The notes below the pieces were generated by a model. It ran no database searches and had not been told where the DNA came from. It saw nothing but the letters and a program-made list of their open reading frames with translations. Position numbers and translations under genes: made by a program. From Chthoniobacterales bacterium (lineage in GTDB: Bacteria > Verrucomicrobiota > Verrucomicrobiia > Chthoniobacterales > DYNR01): 64,000 nt of DNA. The DNA is taken from the NCBI GenBank assembly GCA_026418675.1, contig JAOAAX010000003.1, positions 62,001 to 126,000 on the forward strand. Reading direction: 5' to 3'. This document shows, one piece after another, positions 17,685 to 27,527 of the stretch (positions are counted from its first letter, which is position 1; each line of letters opens with the position of its first letter).

Positions 17685-18551
17685 ATGGAAGGGAATACTC
17701 GGTTTCGCATATTTAGACCACCTAAAACTAATTCTGCTACTAATGAGCCAATTTATATTCGTTTTTTACTTATTTTAATTATGTTTATTTTTTTTATTTT
17801 ATTTTTATTAATGCCGCTTATTACAGTTTTTTATGAAGCTTTTAAGCATGGATTTTCAATGTATCTAAATGCTTTAAAAGATCCCTTTGCTTGTGATGCA
17901 ATCATTTTAACCTTAAGTATTGCTTCAATTTCAGTTCCTTTGAACTTAATTTTTGGTTTAGCAACTGCTTGGTTAATAACAAAATTTGATTTTTACGGTA
18001 AAAGTTTATTAGTAACTTTTCTTGATTTGCCTTTTGCTGTTTCTCCTGTTATAGCAGGATTATTGTTTGTTTTATTATTTAGTCCTACTCATGGATGGTT
18101 TTCTGATATTTTACGCTTTTTTGATATACGGTTGATATTTGCATTGCCTGGAATGGTTATTGCTACTACTTTTGTAACATTACCGTTTATAGCACGTGAA
18201 CTAATACCCGCGATGCAAGCTCGAGGTAATCAAGAAGAGTATGCTGCCATTACATTAGGAGCTAGCGGATGGAAGACTTTTTTTAATGTAACATTACCAA
18301 ATGTCAAAGGGGCTCTTTTTTATGGTATTGTTTTATGCAATGCTCGAGCTATGGGTGAGTTTGGTGCTGTTTCTGTTGTTTCTGGTAATATTAAAGGCAA
18401 AACAAGCACAATACCGCTTTACATCGAAACTCTTTACATGGAATATAAAACACAAGCCGCATTTGCTCTATCATCATTGCTTACTCTTCTAGCTTTATTT
18501 ACTTTGTTCATAAAAAAATGTATTGAGTTTAGTTACAAAAAGAGAATTTAA
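17685..18551 (+). CDS. cysW: Sulfate ABC transporter permease CysW
   Basis: A 288-residue permease partner of CysT. The first ~25 residues are hydrophilic and followed by about six membrane helices. Diagnostic segments are [33 protein letters not shown] and the coupling loop [42 protein letters not shown] near the C-terminus is typical of CysW. Length fits the family. The gene starts at an ATG 29 bases after cysT and ends 7 bases before the ATG of cysA. Third codon positions are strongly A/T. Confidence 0.94.
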   Translation: MEGNTRFRIFRPPKTNSATNEPIYIRFLLILIMFIFFILFLLMPLITVFYEAFKHGFSMYLNALKDPFACDAIILTLSIASISVPLNLIFGLATAWLITKFDFYGKSLLVTFLDLPFAVSPVIAGLLFVLLFSPTHGWFSDILRFFDIRLIFALPGMVIATTFVTLPFIARELIPAMQARGNQEEYAAITLGASGWKTFFNVTLPNVKGALFYGIVLCNARAMGEFGAVSVVSGNIKGKTSTIPLYIETLYMEYKTQAAFALSSLLTLLALFTLFIKKCIEFSYKKRI

Positions 18552-18558
18552 ATTTTTA

Positions 18559-19617
18559 ATGAGCATCCAAGCTTATAATGTTTACAAGACCTTTGGAAGT
18601 TATAAAGCACTTAAGGGAGTAAATCTTGACATACCAGAAGGTAAGCTTGTTTCATTGTTAGGGCCTTCAGGATCCGGTAAAACAACTTTATTGAGAATTT
18701 TAGCAGGTTTAGAATTTCCTGATGAGAATAAAAATACTCAAATTATATTTCATGGTGAAGATGTTACATATATCCCTGCTGGTAAACGACGAATAGGCTT
18801 TGTTTTTCAACACTATGCTTTGTTTCGCAATATGACTGTTGCTGAGAATATTGCTTTTGGTTTATCTTGTAAACCTAAACGAGAACGCCCTTCATCCGAA
18901 GAAATTCGTTATAAGGTCAATCAGTTAATTGAACTCGTTCAGTTAGAAGGTTTAAATAACCGATATCCAAGTGAGCTTTCTGGAGGTCAACAACAGAGAG
19001 TTGCGCTCGCAAGGGCATTAGCTGTTAATCCTCGGGTGCTCTTACTTGACGAACCTTTTGGTGCTCTTGATGCAAAGGTTCGTAAAGAATTACGTCGGTG
19101 GTTAAGGAAGTTTCAAGAGGATATAAAAATTACAACAGTTTTTGTTACACATGATCAAGAAGAAGCTCTGGAATTGGCGGATGTAGTTATTATTTTGAAT
19201 AAGGGAGAAATTGTTCAAATAGGCTCACCACAGGAGGTTTATGATTCACCAGCTTCCCCTTTTGTGATCGAATTTCTAGGAAACGTTAATAAGTTAAAAG
19301 GTGGCTTAAATAATATACCTAATGTAATTAGAAATACAGGTATTCTTTATGTTCGTCCTCATGATGTAGATATTCAACTTCAAGTGGAGTCTGAAACGGA
19401 TTATGTTTTACCTGCTATAGTTCGTCATATTTTCTCAGCGGGGAATTATGGACGTGTTGCTTTGGAAAGCCTTCCTCAACGTGAACCTTTTGAAGCAGAA
19501 ATTTCACGAAATCGTCTGAGAGACTTGGACCTAAAACCAGGATTAAAAGTCTTTGTAGTTTTCCGTCATGTGAGATTATTTGAAAATGATTCAGTATATC
19601 GGGAGATAAAAATTTAA
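18559..19617 (+). CDS. cysA: Sulfate ABC transporter ATP-binding protein
   Basis: A 352-residue ATPase that powers the CysT-CysW channel. It has Walker [10 protein letters not shown], a Q-loop in VFQHYALF, signature [15 protein letters not shown], Walker [12 protein letters not shown] and H-loop THDQEEA. The C-terminal third is a TOBE-type domain ([10 protein letters not shown] and later residues) as in CysA and related importers. I chose the ATG at 18559, which follows cysW by 7 bases and places the ABC domain at the usual distance from the N-terminus. The frame is open further upstream inside cysW. It closes the importer operon; the next gene starts after an 83-base AT-rich gap. Confidence 0.94.
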   Translation: MSIQAYNVYKTFGSYKALKGVNLDIPEGKLVSLLGPSGSGKTTLLRILAGLEFPDENKNTQIIFHGEDVTYIPAGKRRIGFVFQHYALFRNMTVAENIAFGLSCKPKRERPSSEEIRYKVNQLIELVQLEGLNNRYPSELSGGQQQRVALARALAVNPRVLLLDEPFGALDAKVRKELRRWLRKFQEDIKITTVFVTHDQEEALELADVVIILNKGEIVQIGSPQEVYDSPASPFVIEFLGNVNKLKGGLNNIPNVIRNTGILYVRPHDVDIQLQVESETDYVLPAIVRHIFSAGNYGRVALESLPQREPFEAEISRNRLRDLDLKPGLKVFVVFRHVRLFENDSVYREIKI

Positions 19618-19700
19618 TTAAAAATTTGGTTTCATTTACCGTGCGTTGATTTATAAGCGAATATTTTAAAAATTAAGTAAAATAATTTTTTAAAGACTCC

Positions 19701-21239
19701 ATGTCAAGGGTTAAAATAATCCCTTTCGATAGAGCAAAACAGCTTTTTTCTGAGTTACGCTCTCAAGGCAAAAAAATCGTCCAATGTCATGGAACTTTCG
19801 ACCTGATTCATCCGGGACATATTTATCATTTGGAAGAAGCTAAAGAGTTAGGGGATGTGCTTGTGGTGACTGTTACGGCTGAAAAATACGTGAACAAAGG
19901 ACCAGGTCGTCCTTATTTTAATGATTTTTTGCGTTCTAAAAGCTTGGCAGCTTTGGCGTGTGTGGATTATGTAGTTTTGGTTCCTTTTCCTGCGGCAAAG
20001 GAGGCGATTGAGTGTGTTCAACCGCATATTTATTGTAAGGGCAGGGAGTATGAAGACCCGGAGAATGACCCCAGTGGGAAGATTCAGGAGGATGTTGCTA
20101 CGGTAGAGGCTTTAGGGGGACAGGTGCGGTTTATTGGCAGTGTGGTTTTTAGTTCCTCTAAATTAATTAATCAGCATTTTGATGCGGTTCCAGAAGGGGT
20201 GAAACTTTTTTGCCAAAAGTTGGCGAGGAGCTGTTCACCAAAAGATTTTCGTAAGGAGGTAGAGAGTTTTGCAGACTTAAAGGTTTTGGTTTTGGGTGAT
20301 GTGATCTTTGACCGATACACGTATGTTACCGTACAGGGGTTAACTTCTAAGAATCGTATTCTTTCGACAAGGATGTTAGATGAGGAAACCCACTCTGGCG
20401 GAGCTCTAGCAGTGTATCGGCACGTAAGGCAGTTCACATCCCATGTGGATTTTTGTTCGATTGTTGGCAGTGACCGATGGACGCACGAAATGATAGAGGG
20501 GATCGTGCCGAAGGAAAATGACCTTACTCTGTATGAAGAAGGATTCACTACTATAATCAAACAACGCTTCATTGAAGATAGTGGTGCTGGGAAAGAATTG
20601 TTAAAGCTCTTTGCTGTGAATGTAATTGATTCTGAGCACCCTGGGCGTGAGGTTGCAGATAAGTTGTTAAAAATTTTAGAAAAGAACATAAAGAAGTATG
20701 ATTTAGTGATTGTGGCTGATTTTGGGCACGGAACAATGCTGGAACAGGTTCGACGATTTGTCGAAGCTAAGGCAGCTTTCATGTCATTGAATTGTCAAAC
20801 GAATTCTAATAATTATGGTTTTAATGTAATAAATCGGCAGTATCGTCGAACAGACGCTTTCTCATTGGATGAAAAAGAATTAATTCTAGCCTATGGCCGC
20901 AAACAGCTACGTCATCCGGAAGATTTGATGAATTTAAAGGTTCACTTTGGTGCTGAGACAGCTTGGTGCACAAGAGGAGCCGATGAATCGATAGGTATTA
21001 GAACTGGAGAGGAACCGGTGTTTTTAATGGCAATGGAAACACGGGTTGTAGATACAGTGGGAGCAGGAGATGCTTTTTTTTCGGTTGCTTCACTTTCTGC
21101 ATGCCGAGGACACTCTGCAGCATTAAGTACTTTTATAGGTCAATTGGCAGGTGCTCATGCTGTAAGGATCGTAGGAAATCGCGAACCAATATCTAAAGCT
21201 CGCTTACTTAAGAGTGGAATGACACTATTAAATTTGTAA
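19701..21239 (+). CDS. Bifunctional nucleotidyltransferase-PfkB sugar kinase (HldE-like, domains in reverse order)
   Basis: A 512-residue fusion. Residues 1 to about 170 form a cytidylyltransferase-like domain with HGTFDLIHPGHIYHLEEAK (HxGH near residue 36) and CKGREYEDPENDP. From about residue 193 (KVLVLGDVIFDRY) a PfkB-type sugar kinase follows, with the catalytic DTVGAGDAFF motif near residue 450. HldE of heptose synthesis has the same activities but with the kinase first. The enzyme probably phosphorylates a sugar or polyol phosphate and activates it as a nucleotide derivative; the sugar is not evident from sequence. It opens the glycan locus, 23 bases before an epimerase gene. Its base composition is closer to the resident genes than to the AT-rich genes after it. 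Confidence 0.88.
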   Translation: MSRVKIIPFDRAKQLFSELRSQGKKIVQCHGTFDLIHPGHIYHLEEAKELGDVLVVTVTAEKYVNKGPGRPYFNDFLRSKSLAALACVDYVVLVPFPAAKEAIECVQPHIYCKGREYEDPENDPSGKIQEDVATVEALGGQVRFIGSVVFSSSKLINQHFDAVPEGVKLFCQKLARSCSPKDFRKEVESFADLKVLVLGDVIFDRYTYVTVQGLTSKNRILSTRMLDEETHSGGALAVYRHVRQFTSHVDFCSIVGSDRWTHEMIEGIVPKENDLTLYEEGFTTIIKQRFIEDSGAGKELLKLFAVNVIDSEHPGREVADKLLKILEKNIKKYDLVIVADFGHGTMLEQVRRFVEAKAAFMSLNCQTNSNNYGFNVINRQYRRTDAFSLDEKELILAYGRKQLRHPEDLMNLKVHFGAETAWCTRGADESIGIRTGEEPVFLMAMETRVVDTVGAGDAFFSVASLSACRGHSAALSTFIGQLAGAHAVRIVGNREPISKARLLKSGMTLLNL

Positions 21240-21262
21240 GCCTTTAAGTTTTTCATACCATA

Positions 21263-22225
21263 ATGAAACATATATTAGTTACGGGTGGTTGTGGATATGT
21301 GGGGACACCCCTAACAAAAAGTCTTTTAGAGGCAGGATATTCAGTAACCGTTTACGATATTCAATGGTTCGGAAATTATTTAGAACATCATTCAAATTTA
21401 AAAGTTATAAAAGGTGATATTCGCGATGTTAATAAAATTCCAATGGATGGAATTGATGTAGTCATCCATCTTGCGAACATAGCAAATGATCCATGTTCAG
21501 AAATTGACTCCAAATTGAATTGGGAAGTAAATGTCTTAGCAACTCAGTTTCTAGTTGAAAGTGCAGTTTCTCATGGAGTTAAGCAATTTATTTACGCCAG
21601 TTCAGGAAGTGTTTATGGGATTAAAGAAGAACCTGAAGTAACCGAGGAACTAAGCCTAGTTCCGATTACTGATTATAATAAAACTAAAATGGTTAGTGAA
21701 AGAATTTTGCTGAGTTATGCCGATAAAATTTGTGTAAATATTATTCGTCCTGCAACAGTCTGCGGTTATTCACCGAGGATGAGACTCGATTTAACTGTCA
21801 ACCTACTTACTTTCTCTGCTTTGTATAAAGGAAAAATAACGGTTTTTGGTGGAAATCAGACTCGACCAAATATTCACATTCGAGATATGGTTAGGGTTTA
21901 TCATTTCTTTTTGGAAAACGGATTTAGCTTACCAGGCATATTTAATGCAGGATTTGAAAATTTAACAGTCCTTGAGATTGCAAAGATGGTGCAAAAATAT
22001 ATTCCTGCTGAAATCGAGATTCTTGATTCCAATGATCCTCGCTCCTATCGTCTGTCTTCGACAAAGCTACTTTCTGCAGGTTTTGAGCCGAAGTCAACGG
22101 TTGATGATGGCATTCAGGAAATAATTTATGTGTATCGCAAAGGAAATTTGAAGGATGAAAGAATTTATTATAATATAAAAACAATGGTTGATCTAGTTAA
22201 AAAAGGAGAAATAATCTTGGTATAA
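21263..22225 (+). CDS. NAD-dependent sugar epimerase/dehydratase
   Basis: A 320-residue extended short-chain dehydrogenase acting on nucleotide sugars. The Rossmann motif is TGGCGYVGTPL at residues 7-17, with the nucleotide-specific aspartate in VYDIQ. The active site shows YASSGSVYG and a YNKTK (YxxxK) motif. The NIHIRDMVRVYHFFL segment is typical of the substrate domain. The closest named families are UDP-glucose 4-epimerase and related NAD-dependent epimerases; I cannot tell epimerase from dehydratase. It is the first strongly AT-rich gene of the locus, and a 100-base AT-rich gap separates it from the next. Confidence 0.9.
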   Translation: MKHILVTGGCGYVGTPLTKSLLEAGYSVTVYDIQWFGNYLEHHSNLKVIKGDIRDVNKIPMDGIDVVIHLANIANDPCSEIDSKLNWEVNVLATQFLVESAVSHGVKQFIYASSGSVYGIKEEPEVTEELSLVPITDYNKTKMVSERILLSYADKICVNIIRPATVCGYSPRMRLDLTVNLLTFSALYKGKITVFGGNQTRPNIHIRDMVRVYHFFLENGFSLPGIFNAGFENLTVLEIAKMVQKYIPAEIEILDSNDPRSYRLSSTKLLSAGFEPKSTVDDGIQEIIYVYRKGNLKDERIYYNIKTMVDLVKKGEIILV

Positions 22226-22328
22226 ACGTAATGAGTTTAATTATTAATTACAAATCATAATAAAAGTAAGGAAATAAGAATAATTCAAAGTATTTTAATG
22301 TCACATTAATTATACATTAACCTTTTTG

Positions 22329-23360
22329 GTGAAAACAATAGCAGCAATTTTGGTAGAGAGCAAGAAACCACTTGTTATAGATGAGGTGGAAGTTCCAAAA
22401 TTACGTTTTGGGCAAGTTTTGGTTGATATCCAAGTAACAAGAATTTGTGGTTCACAGATTGGAGAAATTGATGCTGTAAAAGGGCCAGATCGTTTCTTGC
22501 CACATCTTCTTGGACATGAAGCAGGAGGAGTTGTTTTAGAGGTTGGACCAGAAGTTAATTATGTTCGGCCTGGTGACCGTGTGGTAGTTCATTGGAGAGT
22601 TGGAAATGGTTTAGAAGCCGGAGGAACAAGTTATCTTTGGAATGGCAAAAAGGTTAATGCTGGAAATGTCACAACTTTTCAGAAATTTTCAGTTGTTTCA
22701 GAAAATCGTGTAACTCGTGTTCCCGATGATACCAGTTTTGATTTATGTGCACTTTTGGCAGATACTATAACAACTGGTTTTGGGGTGATTAATAATGATG
22801 CGAAAGTGAAAATTGGTGAGAGTGTTGTAGTTGTAGGGTGTGGTGGTATTGGGTTGGGAGTTGTGCTTGGAGCTTCGTTAGCTGGAGCTTTTCCAATAAT
22901 TGCTGTTGACTTAGATGATAGTAAATTACAGGTGGCAAAACGATATGGAGCAAATTATGGAATTTCGTCTAAGGAAAAAGACTTTCTTTCCGCTTCAAAG
23001 GAAATTTTGGAAGGATTCGCCGATGTAGTAGTTGACTGCACAGGGAGACCAGAAATTTTAGAAAAAGCATTTGAACTAACATCTCCGCAAGGGCGATGTA
23101 TTGGCGTGGGAGTGATGCCCTTTGATCATAGGCTATGTATAAATACACTGCCATTGCATTTTGGTAAAATTCTAACTGGTTCTCATGGTGGATCTAGCAA
23201 GCCTGCCAAAGATATACCACGTTACCTAAAAATGATAAGAGCTGGAAAATTTGAAATTTCCGGTTTTGTTTCACATAAATTGCCTTTCGAGCAAATTAAT
23301 CAAGGAATTGAACTAATGAGAAAAGGAAAAGTTGTTCATTGTTTGCTTTATTTTAATTAG
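22329..23360 (+). CDS. Medium-chain zinc-type alcohol/polyol dehydrogenase
   Basis: A 343-residue medium-chain dehydrogenase/reductase. The catalytic-zinc region is recognisable (RICGSQIGEI, then GHEAGGVVLEVG), and the NAD site is VVVVGCGGIGLG. The third usual zinc-ligand position, Cys in class III enzymes (GCGVTTG), reads LADTITTG, giving Asp. The four-cysteine structural zinc lobe is missing: the segment after the GHE motif (HWRVGNGLEAGG onward) has none. Such variants exist among sugar and polyol dehydrogenases. The start is GTG at 22329 or the TTG directly before it. In this locus it probably oxidises or reduces a sugar or cyclitol precursor. Confidence 0.88.
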   Translation: MKTIAAILVESKKPLVIDEVEVPKLRFGQVLVDIQVTRICGSQIGEIDAVKGPDRFLPHLLGHEAGGVVLEVGPEVNYVRPGDRVVVHWRVGNGLEAGGTSYLWNGKKVNAGNVTTFQKFSVVSENRVTRVPDDTSFDLCALLADTITTGFGVINNDAKVKIGESVVVVGCGGIGLGVVLGASLAGAFPIIAVDLDDSKLQVAKRYGANYGISSKEKDFLSASKEILEGFADVVVDCTGRPEILEKAFELTSPQGRCIGVGVMPFDHRLCINTLPLHFGKILTGSHGGSSKPAKDIPRYLKMIRAGKFEISGFVSHKLPFEQINQGIELMRKGKVVHCLLYFN

Positions 23361-23422
23361 TTTAGAGCACAGGTATTAATTTCTTTTATTTATAAACCTT
23401 TTCATTGTTTGAGTGATAATAA

Positions 23423-24424
23423 ATGAACATATTGGTTGTTGGTAGTAATTCGTTTACGGGATCACATATGATAAATTATTTACTAAATGTAACAGACTTT
23501 AATGTATATGCTTTTTCCAGATCAAATGAGTATGATTCTTTATTTTTAGCATATCGGCATCAAAAAAAAGTAAATCTTAAGAGGTTCCATTTTTTCCAAG
23601 CTGATATCAATAAAGATTTGGAATTTATATGGAATAGAATTGAGGAGATTAAACCTCGCATTATTTTTTACTACGCAGCTCAAGGCGAAGTAAGGAATAG
23701 TTGGAAATGGCCAGAGGATTGGTGGTTAACGAATGCTCTAGGAATTGTTCGTTTTACAAATTTTTTAAAGAATTGTGATTTTTTGCAGAAATTCATAATG
23801 TGTTCAACACCTGAGGTTTATGGGAATACAAAAAGAAAAATTAAAGAATCGTTTAGTTTTGACCCCAGTACTCCATACGGAGCATCAAAACTCGCTGGTG
23901 ATTTACATTTAAGGTGTTTTTTTAAGAATTATGGTTTTCCCGTAATTTTTACTCGATCATCAAATGTTTATGGTAAACACCAACAGCTTTATAGGATTAT
24001 TCCAAAAACAATTATAAGTTTATTAAAAGGAATAAAAATAACTCTACATAATAATGGGAATACAACTCGTTCATTTGTTCATATTAGTGATGTATGTAAA
24101 GCTACATTACAAATAATTGAAAAAGGAAAAATAGGTGAAGTCTACCATATTGATAATTACTTGGATAAGCCAATAAAAATTAAGGAATTAGTAAGGAAAA
24201 TTTGTAACATCTTAGAAAAGGATTTTGAAAAATGTGTTGAATATTCTAATGAGAATTTTGGACAAGATCAAAGTTATAAGTTAGATTGTCAAAAAATACA
24301 AAATGAGATTGGCTGGTCTCCAAAAATTAGTTTGTTAGAAGGAATTAATGAAGTAGTTAATTGGATTAACTTTAATTGGGAAAATATTAAAGATTTAAGT
24401 ACCGAGTATGTTCACAAAAAATAA
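23423..24424 (+). CDS. NAD-dependent nucleotide-sugar epimerase/dehydratase
   Basis: A 333-residue extended short-chain dehydrogenase, the second in the locus. The Rossmann motif is VVGSNSFTGSHM near the N-terminus. The active site is CSTPEVYGNT with a Thr-Pro-Tyr-Gly-Ala-Ser-Lys (YxxxK) motif, close to GDP-mannose 4,6-dehydratase and dTDP-glucose 4,6-dehydratase. SFVHISDVCKATLQIIE is the usual domain boundary. It is very AT-rich. Its end overlaps the start of the next aminotransferase by 17 bases, so the pair probably acts in sequence: ketone formation, then transamination. Confidence 0.9.
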   Translation: MNILVVGSNSFTGSHMINYLLNVTDFNVYAFSRSNEYDSLFLAYRHQKKVNLKRFHFFQADINKDLEFIWNRIEEIKPRIIFYYAAQGEVRNSWKWPEDWWLTNALGIVRFTNFLKNCDFLQKFIMCSTPEVYGNTKRKIKESFSFDPSTPYGASKLAGDLHLRCFFKNYGFPVIFTRSSNVYGKHQQLYRIIPKTIISLLKGIKITLHNNGNTTRSFVHISDVCKATLQIIEKGKIGEVYHIDNYLDKPIKIKELVRKICNILEKDFEKCVEYSNENFGQDQSYKLDCQKIQNEIGWSPKISLLEGINEVVNWINFNWENIKDLSTEYVHKK

Positions 24425-25592
24425 TGTAAATTTTGATAAATATTTTTTAATTAAACAATATAATAATAATAAATTATTGGATATAAGTCATAATTATTTA
24501 CAACTTCAATTTAAAAATATTGATATAATATTAGATGAGATTAGAAACTTAGTAATTCGAGGTGATTTTACTTTAGGAGAGAAGGTTCATGAATTTGAAG
24601 ACAAGATTTGTAAAAGGGTTGGCTCAAAATTTTGTGTTGGTGTCGGTAGTGGAACTGATGCTATAACGCTTGGGTTGAAAGCATGTGGAGTTGGTTTCGG
24701 TGATGAAGTTATTACTACCCCTTATACATTTTTTGGAACAATTGGAGGAATATACAATTGTGGGGCTGAGCCTGTTTTTGCAGACGTGGGGACTGATTTC
24801 AATATTGACCCTGAGGAAATTGAAAAAAAGGTTACAACTAAAACCAAGGCTATCGTTCCAGTTCACTGGGCTGGTTTAATTTGTGAAATGGACAAAATAA
24901 AAAATATTGCAATTAAATATAATTTAAAAATTGTTGAAGATGCGTGTCATTGTATTGATGCTAGAAAAGATGGATTCCATGCTGGATTGTTTGGAGATGT
25001 TGGATGTTTTAGCCTGCACCCATTAAAAAACCTGAATGTATGGGGCGATGGTGGTTTTATCATTACAAATAATGAAGAAATTTATGAAAAGTTATTGCTT
25101 TTGAGAAATCATGGTCAAAAAAATAGAAATGAAATTGAAATAATTGGACATAATTCTAGACTTGATTCAATACAAGCAATAGTCGCAATTTATGTTATGG
25201 ACAACCTTTTAGATAATATTACAAAAAGAAGAATTGAAAATTCTAAATATTTAACAACCAAATTAACAAATTGTATTGATAGTGAAATTATTTCTTGCCC
25301 TGTTAGTGATGGTTCGAATAAACATGTATATCATTTATATTGCTTACGAATAAAAAAGAAACGAGATGAGTTGCTGAATTTTTTATTAAACAATAAAATT
25401 GATGCTAAAGTTCACTATCCGATACCAATGCATTTGCAAAAGCCATTTATAAAAAAATATAAATTAGGCGATTTCCCAATTGCTGAAATGCTCTGTAAAG
25501 AAGAGCTTTCTTTGCCAGTGCATGAATTCATAACAGAAGAACATCTCGATACTATTGTTGAGAAAATAAGGGTATTCTTTTCTTTACATTAA
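24408..25592 (+). CDS. DegT/DnrJ/EryC1-family PLP sugar aminotransferase (first of a pair)
   Basis: A 394-residue PLP enzyme that aminates a keto sugar nucleotide. Motifs are GSGTDAITLGLKACGVG (phosphate-binding side), TPYTFFGTIGGI, VEDACHCIDA with the PLP aspartate, and SLHPLKNLNVWGDGG with the Schiff-base lysine. The PVHWAGL segment replaces the usual PVHLYG of the family. An AT-rich N-terminal extension of about 20 residues comes before the domain; I kept the ATG at 24408. The stop shares one base with the ATG of the next aminotransferase (TAATG). Confidence 0.92.
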   Translation: MFTKNNVNFDKYFLIKQYNNNKLLDISHNYLQLQFKNIDIILDEIRNLVIRGDFTLGEKVHEFEDKICKRVGSKFCVGVGSGTDAITLGLKACGVGFGDEVITTPYTFFGTIGGIYNCGAEPVFADVGTDFNIDPEEIEKKVTTKTKAIVPVHWAGLICEMDKIKNIAIKYNLKIVEDACHCIDARKDGFHAGLFGDVGCFSLHPLKNLNVWGDGGFIITNNEEIYEKLLLLRNHGQKNRNEIEIIGHNSRLDSIQAIVAIYVMDNLLDNITKRRIENSKYLTTKLTNCIDSEIISCPVSDGSNKHVYHLYCLRIKKKRDELLNFLLNNKIDAKVHYPIPMHLQKPFIKKYKLGDFPIAEMLCKEELSLPVHEFITEEHLDTIVEKIRVFFSLH

Positions 25593-26704
25593 TGATTAAT
25601 ATTCCTTTTGTAGATTTGTCAAGACAGTATAAGAAATATCAACTTCAAATTAATAAAAAAATTCAGGAAGTTTTAAATAGTGGTAATTACATTTTGGGCC
25701 AGAATTTGAATTATTTTGAGCAGAACTTTTCTCATTATTGTGGTGTAAAATATTGTTTAGGTGTTGCGAGTGGATCTGATGCATTAACTCTATCTTTAAA
25801 GGCGATTGGAGTTAGTGAGGGAGATGAAGTTTTACTTCCTGCACAAAGTTTTATTGCTACTGCATGGACAGTTGTAAATTTAGGAGCTAAACCTGTCTTT
25901 GTTGATGTTGATAATGATAATAATATTGATATTAATGACTTAAATACAAAAGTAACGGAAAAAACAAAAGCTATCATACCAGTTCATTTATATGGTAAGG
26001 TTTCTAGAATAGAAGAAATAGTTAGCATAGCCAAGAAATTTAATTTACATGTAATAGAAGATTCTGCTCAAGCTGTTGGTTCTTTAAAATACGGTAAGAA
26101 AGCCGGTAGTTTTGGGGTATGTTCAGCCTTTAGCTTTCATCCTCTTAAAGTTTTACATGCTTATGGTGATGCAGGGGCTGTTCTTACAAATGATGAAAAT
26201 ATCTATGGTTTGATTTTAAAATTGCGTAATCATGGATTAATTAATAGAGATGAATGTGAAGTCTGGGGAATTAATTCAAGATTAGATGAAATTCAAGCTG
26301 CTATTTTAAATTTTAAACTTAATTTCTTAGAAGATATTATATTAAAAAATATTAAGATTGCTAACTTCTATATTCATAACTTGAGTGATATTAAAGAAAT
26401 AAAACTTCCTGTTTATGATCAGGGGAATGAAAGACCAAATTTCCATCGTTTTGTGATACAATGTGAAGAGAGAGACGGGCTAATCAAGTATTTGTTTAAT
26501 AATGGTATAGAAACTAAAATTCATTATCCAATTTTAATTCCTTTTCAAAAATGTTGTCAATATTTAAATTATAAACCAGGTGATTTTCCGAATGCTGAAA
26601 GACTTTCCAAACGAATATTATCTTTGCCTCTATTTCCTGAAATGAAGGATGAAGAAATTGAATATGTTGTAAAAGTAATAAGAAATTTCTATAATTATAA
26701 TTAA
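25592..26704 (+). CDS. DegT/DnrJ/EryC1-family PLP sugar aminotransferase (second of a pair)
   Basis: A 370-residue paralogue of the preceding enzyme with the same fold. It has NIPFVDLSRQYKKYQ at the N-terminus, ASGSDALTLSLKA, PVHLYGKVSRIEEI, IEDSAQAVGS and the lysine motif SFHPLKVLHAYGDAG. It keeps the usual PVHLYG, unlike its neighbour. Two tandem aminotransferases suggest two amination steps on one sugar, or two amino sugars, in the product. It is translationally coupled to the first copy (1-base overlap) and 4 bases from the transketolase-like gene. Confidence 0.92.
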   Translation: MINIPFVDLSRQYKKYQLQINKKIQEVLNSGNYILGQNLNYFEQNFSHYCGVKYCLGVASGSDALTLSLKAIGVSEGDEVLLPAQSFIATAWTVVNLGAKPVFVDVDNDNNIDINDLNTKVTEKTKAIIPVHLYGKVSRIEEIVSIAKKFNLHVIEDSAQAVGSLKYGKKAGSFGVCSAFSFHPLKVLHAYGDAGAVLTNDENIYGLILKLRNHGLINRDECEVWGINSRLDEIQAAILNFKLNFLEDIILKNIKIANFYIHNLSDIKEIKLPVYDQGNERPNFHRFVIQCEERDGLIKYLFNNGIETKIHYPILIPFQKCCQYLNYKPGDFPNAERLSKRILSLPLFPEMKDEEIEYVVKVIRNFYNYN

Positions 26705-26708
26705 TAAT

Positions 26709-27527
26709 ATGAATCTGTATGAATTGTCTAAAAATATAAAATTTAAAATAATTCAAATGTCATATAATGCTAAAACTCCCCATCTTTCTTCTGCAATCTC
26801 AAGTGTCGAGTTATTAGTTGCTGCATATTGGAATTTTTTGAGAATTAATCCTAAAAATTTTAATGATGATTTGAGAGATAGATTTATTTTTAGCAAAGGT
26901 CACGCAGCCCCTGCCCTTTATGTAGTTTTAGCAAAACGAGGCTTTTTTTCAGAAGATCTACTAGAAAGTTTTGGAAAACCAGGTGGAACTTTACCTGAGC
27001 AACCTGCCCCAAATTGTGTGCCAGGTGTTGAGTTAGCAACTGGGTCGTTGGGGCATGGTTTACCTGTGGGCTGCGGTCTGGCTTTGGCAGCAAAAATTAA
27101 AGGATTGGATTATTTTACAATGGTTTTAATGAGTGATGGTGAATGTAATGAGGGTTCGGTTTGGGAGGCTGCAATGTTTGCCGCTGCTAGGGAACTTAAT
27201 AATTTGATTGTAGTCATTGATTTTAATAAGTGGCAAGCAACTGGACGAAGTGAAGAGATTATGGCATTAAGTCCTCTGCGAGAAAAGTGGGAATCCTTTG
27301 GATGGAGAGCTTGTGAGGTTGATGGCCACAACATTGAGGCTATAACAGAGGCCATGCATAAAGCACGAGAATTATCCAACAAACCCTTTGCAATAATTGC
27401 CCATACCGTTAAAGGAAAGGGAATTTCCTTTATGGAAGACGATAACAATTGGCATTATAGGATACCAAATGCCGATGAGGTAGAAAAAGCTCGGCGTGAA
27501 TTATTCCAGGAGAACATATTTGTATGA
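26709..27527 (+). CDS. Transketolase-like protein, N-terminal (TPP pyrimidine-binding partner) subunit
   Basis: A 272-residue protein equal to the N-terminal third of transketolase, as found in two-subunit transketolases. It has SSVELLVAAYWNF, SKGHAAPALYVVLAKRG, the ELATGSLGHGLPVG segment and the TPP/Mg motif SDGECNEGSVWEAAMFAA followed by VVIDFN (the usual GDG is SDG). It ends near residue 272 and the partner gene begins at a 4-base ATGA overlap. Split transketolases occur in surface-sugar loci of several bacteria, where they are thought to supply or modify carbon skeletons by ketol transfer. I infer that role here. Confidence 0.92.
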   Translation: MNLYELSKNIKFKIIQMSYNAKTPHLSSAISSVELLVAAYWNFLRINPKNFNDDLRDRFIFSKGHAAPALYVVLAKRGFFSEDLLESFGKPGGTLPEQPAPNCVPGVELATGSLGHGLPVGCGLALAAKIKGLDYFTMVLMSDGECNEGSVWEAAMFAAARELNNLIVVIDFNKWQATGRSEEIMALSPLREKWESFGWRACEVDGHNIEAITEAMHKARELSNKPFAIIAHTVKGKGISFMEDDNNWHYRIPNADEVEKARRELFQENIFV

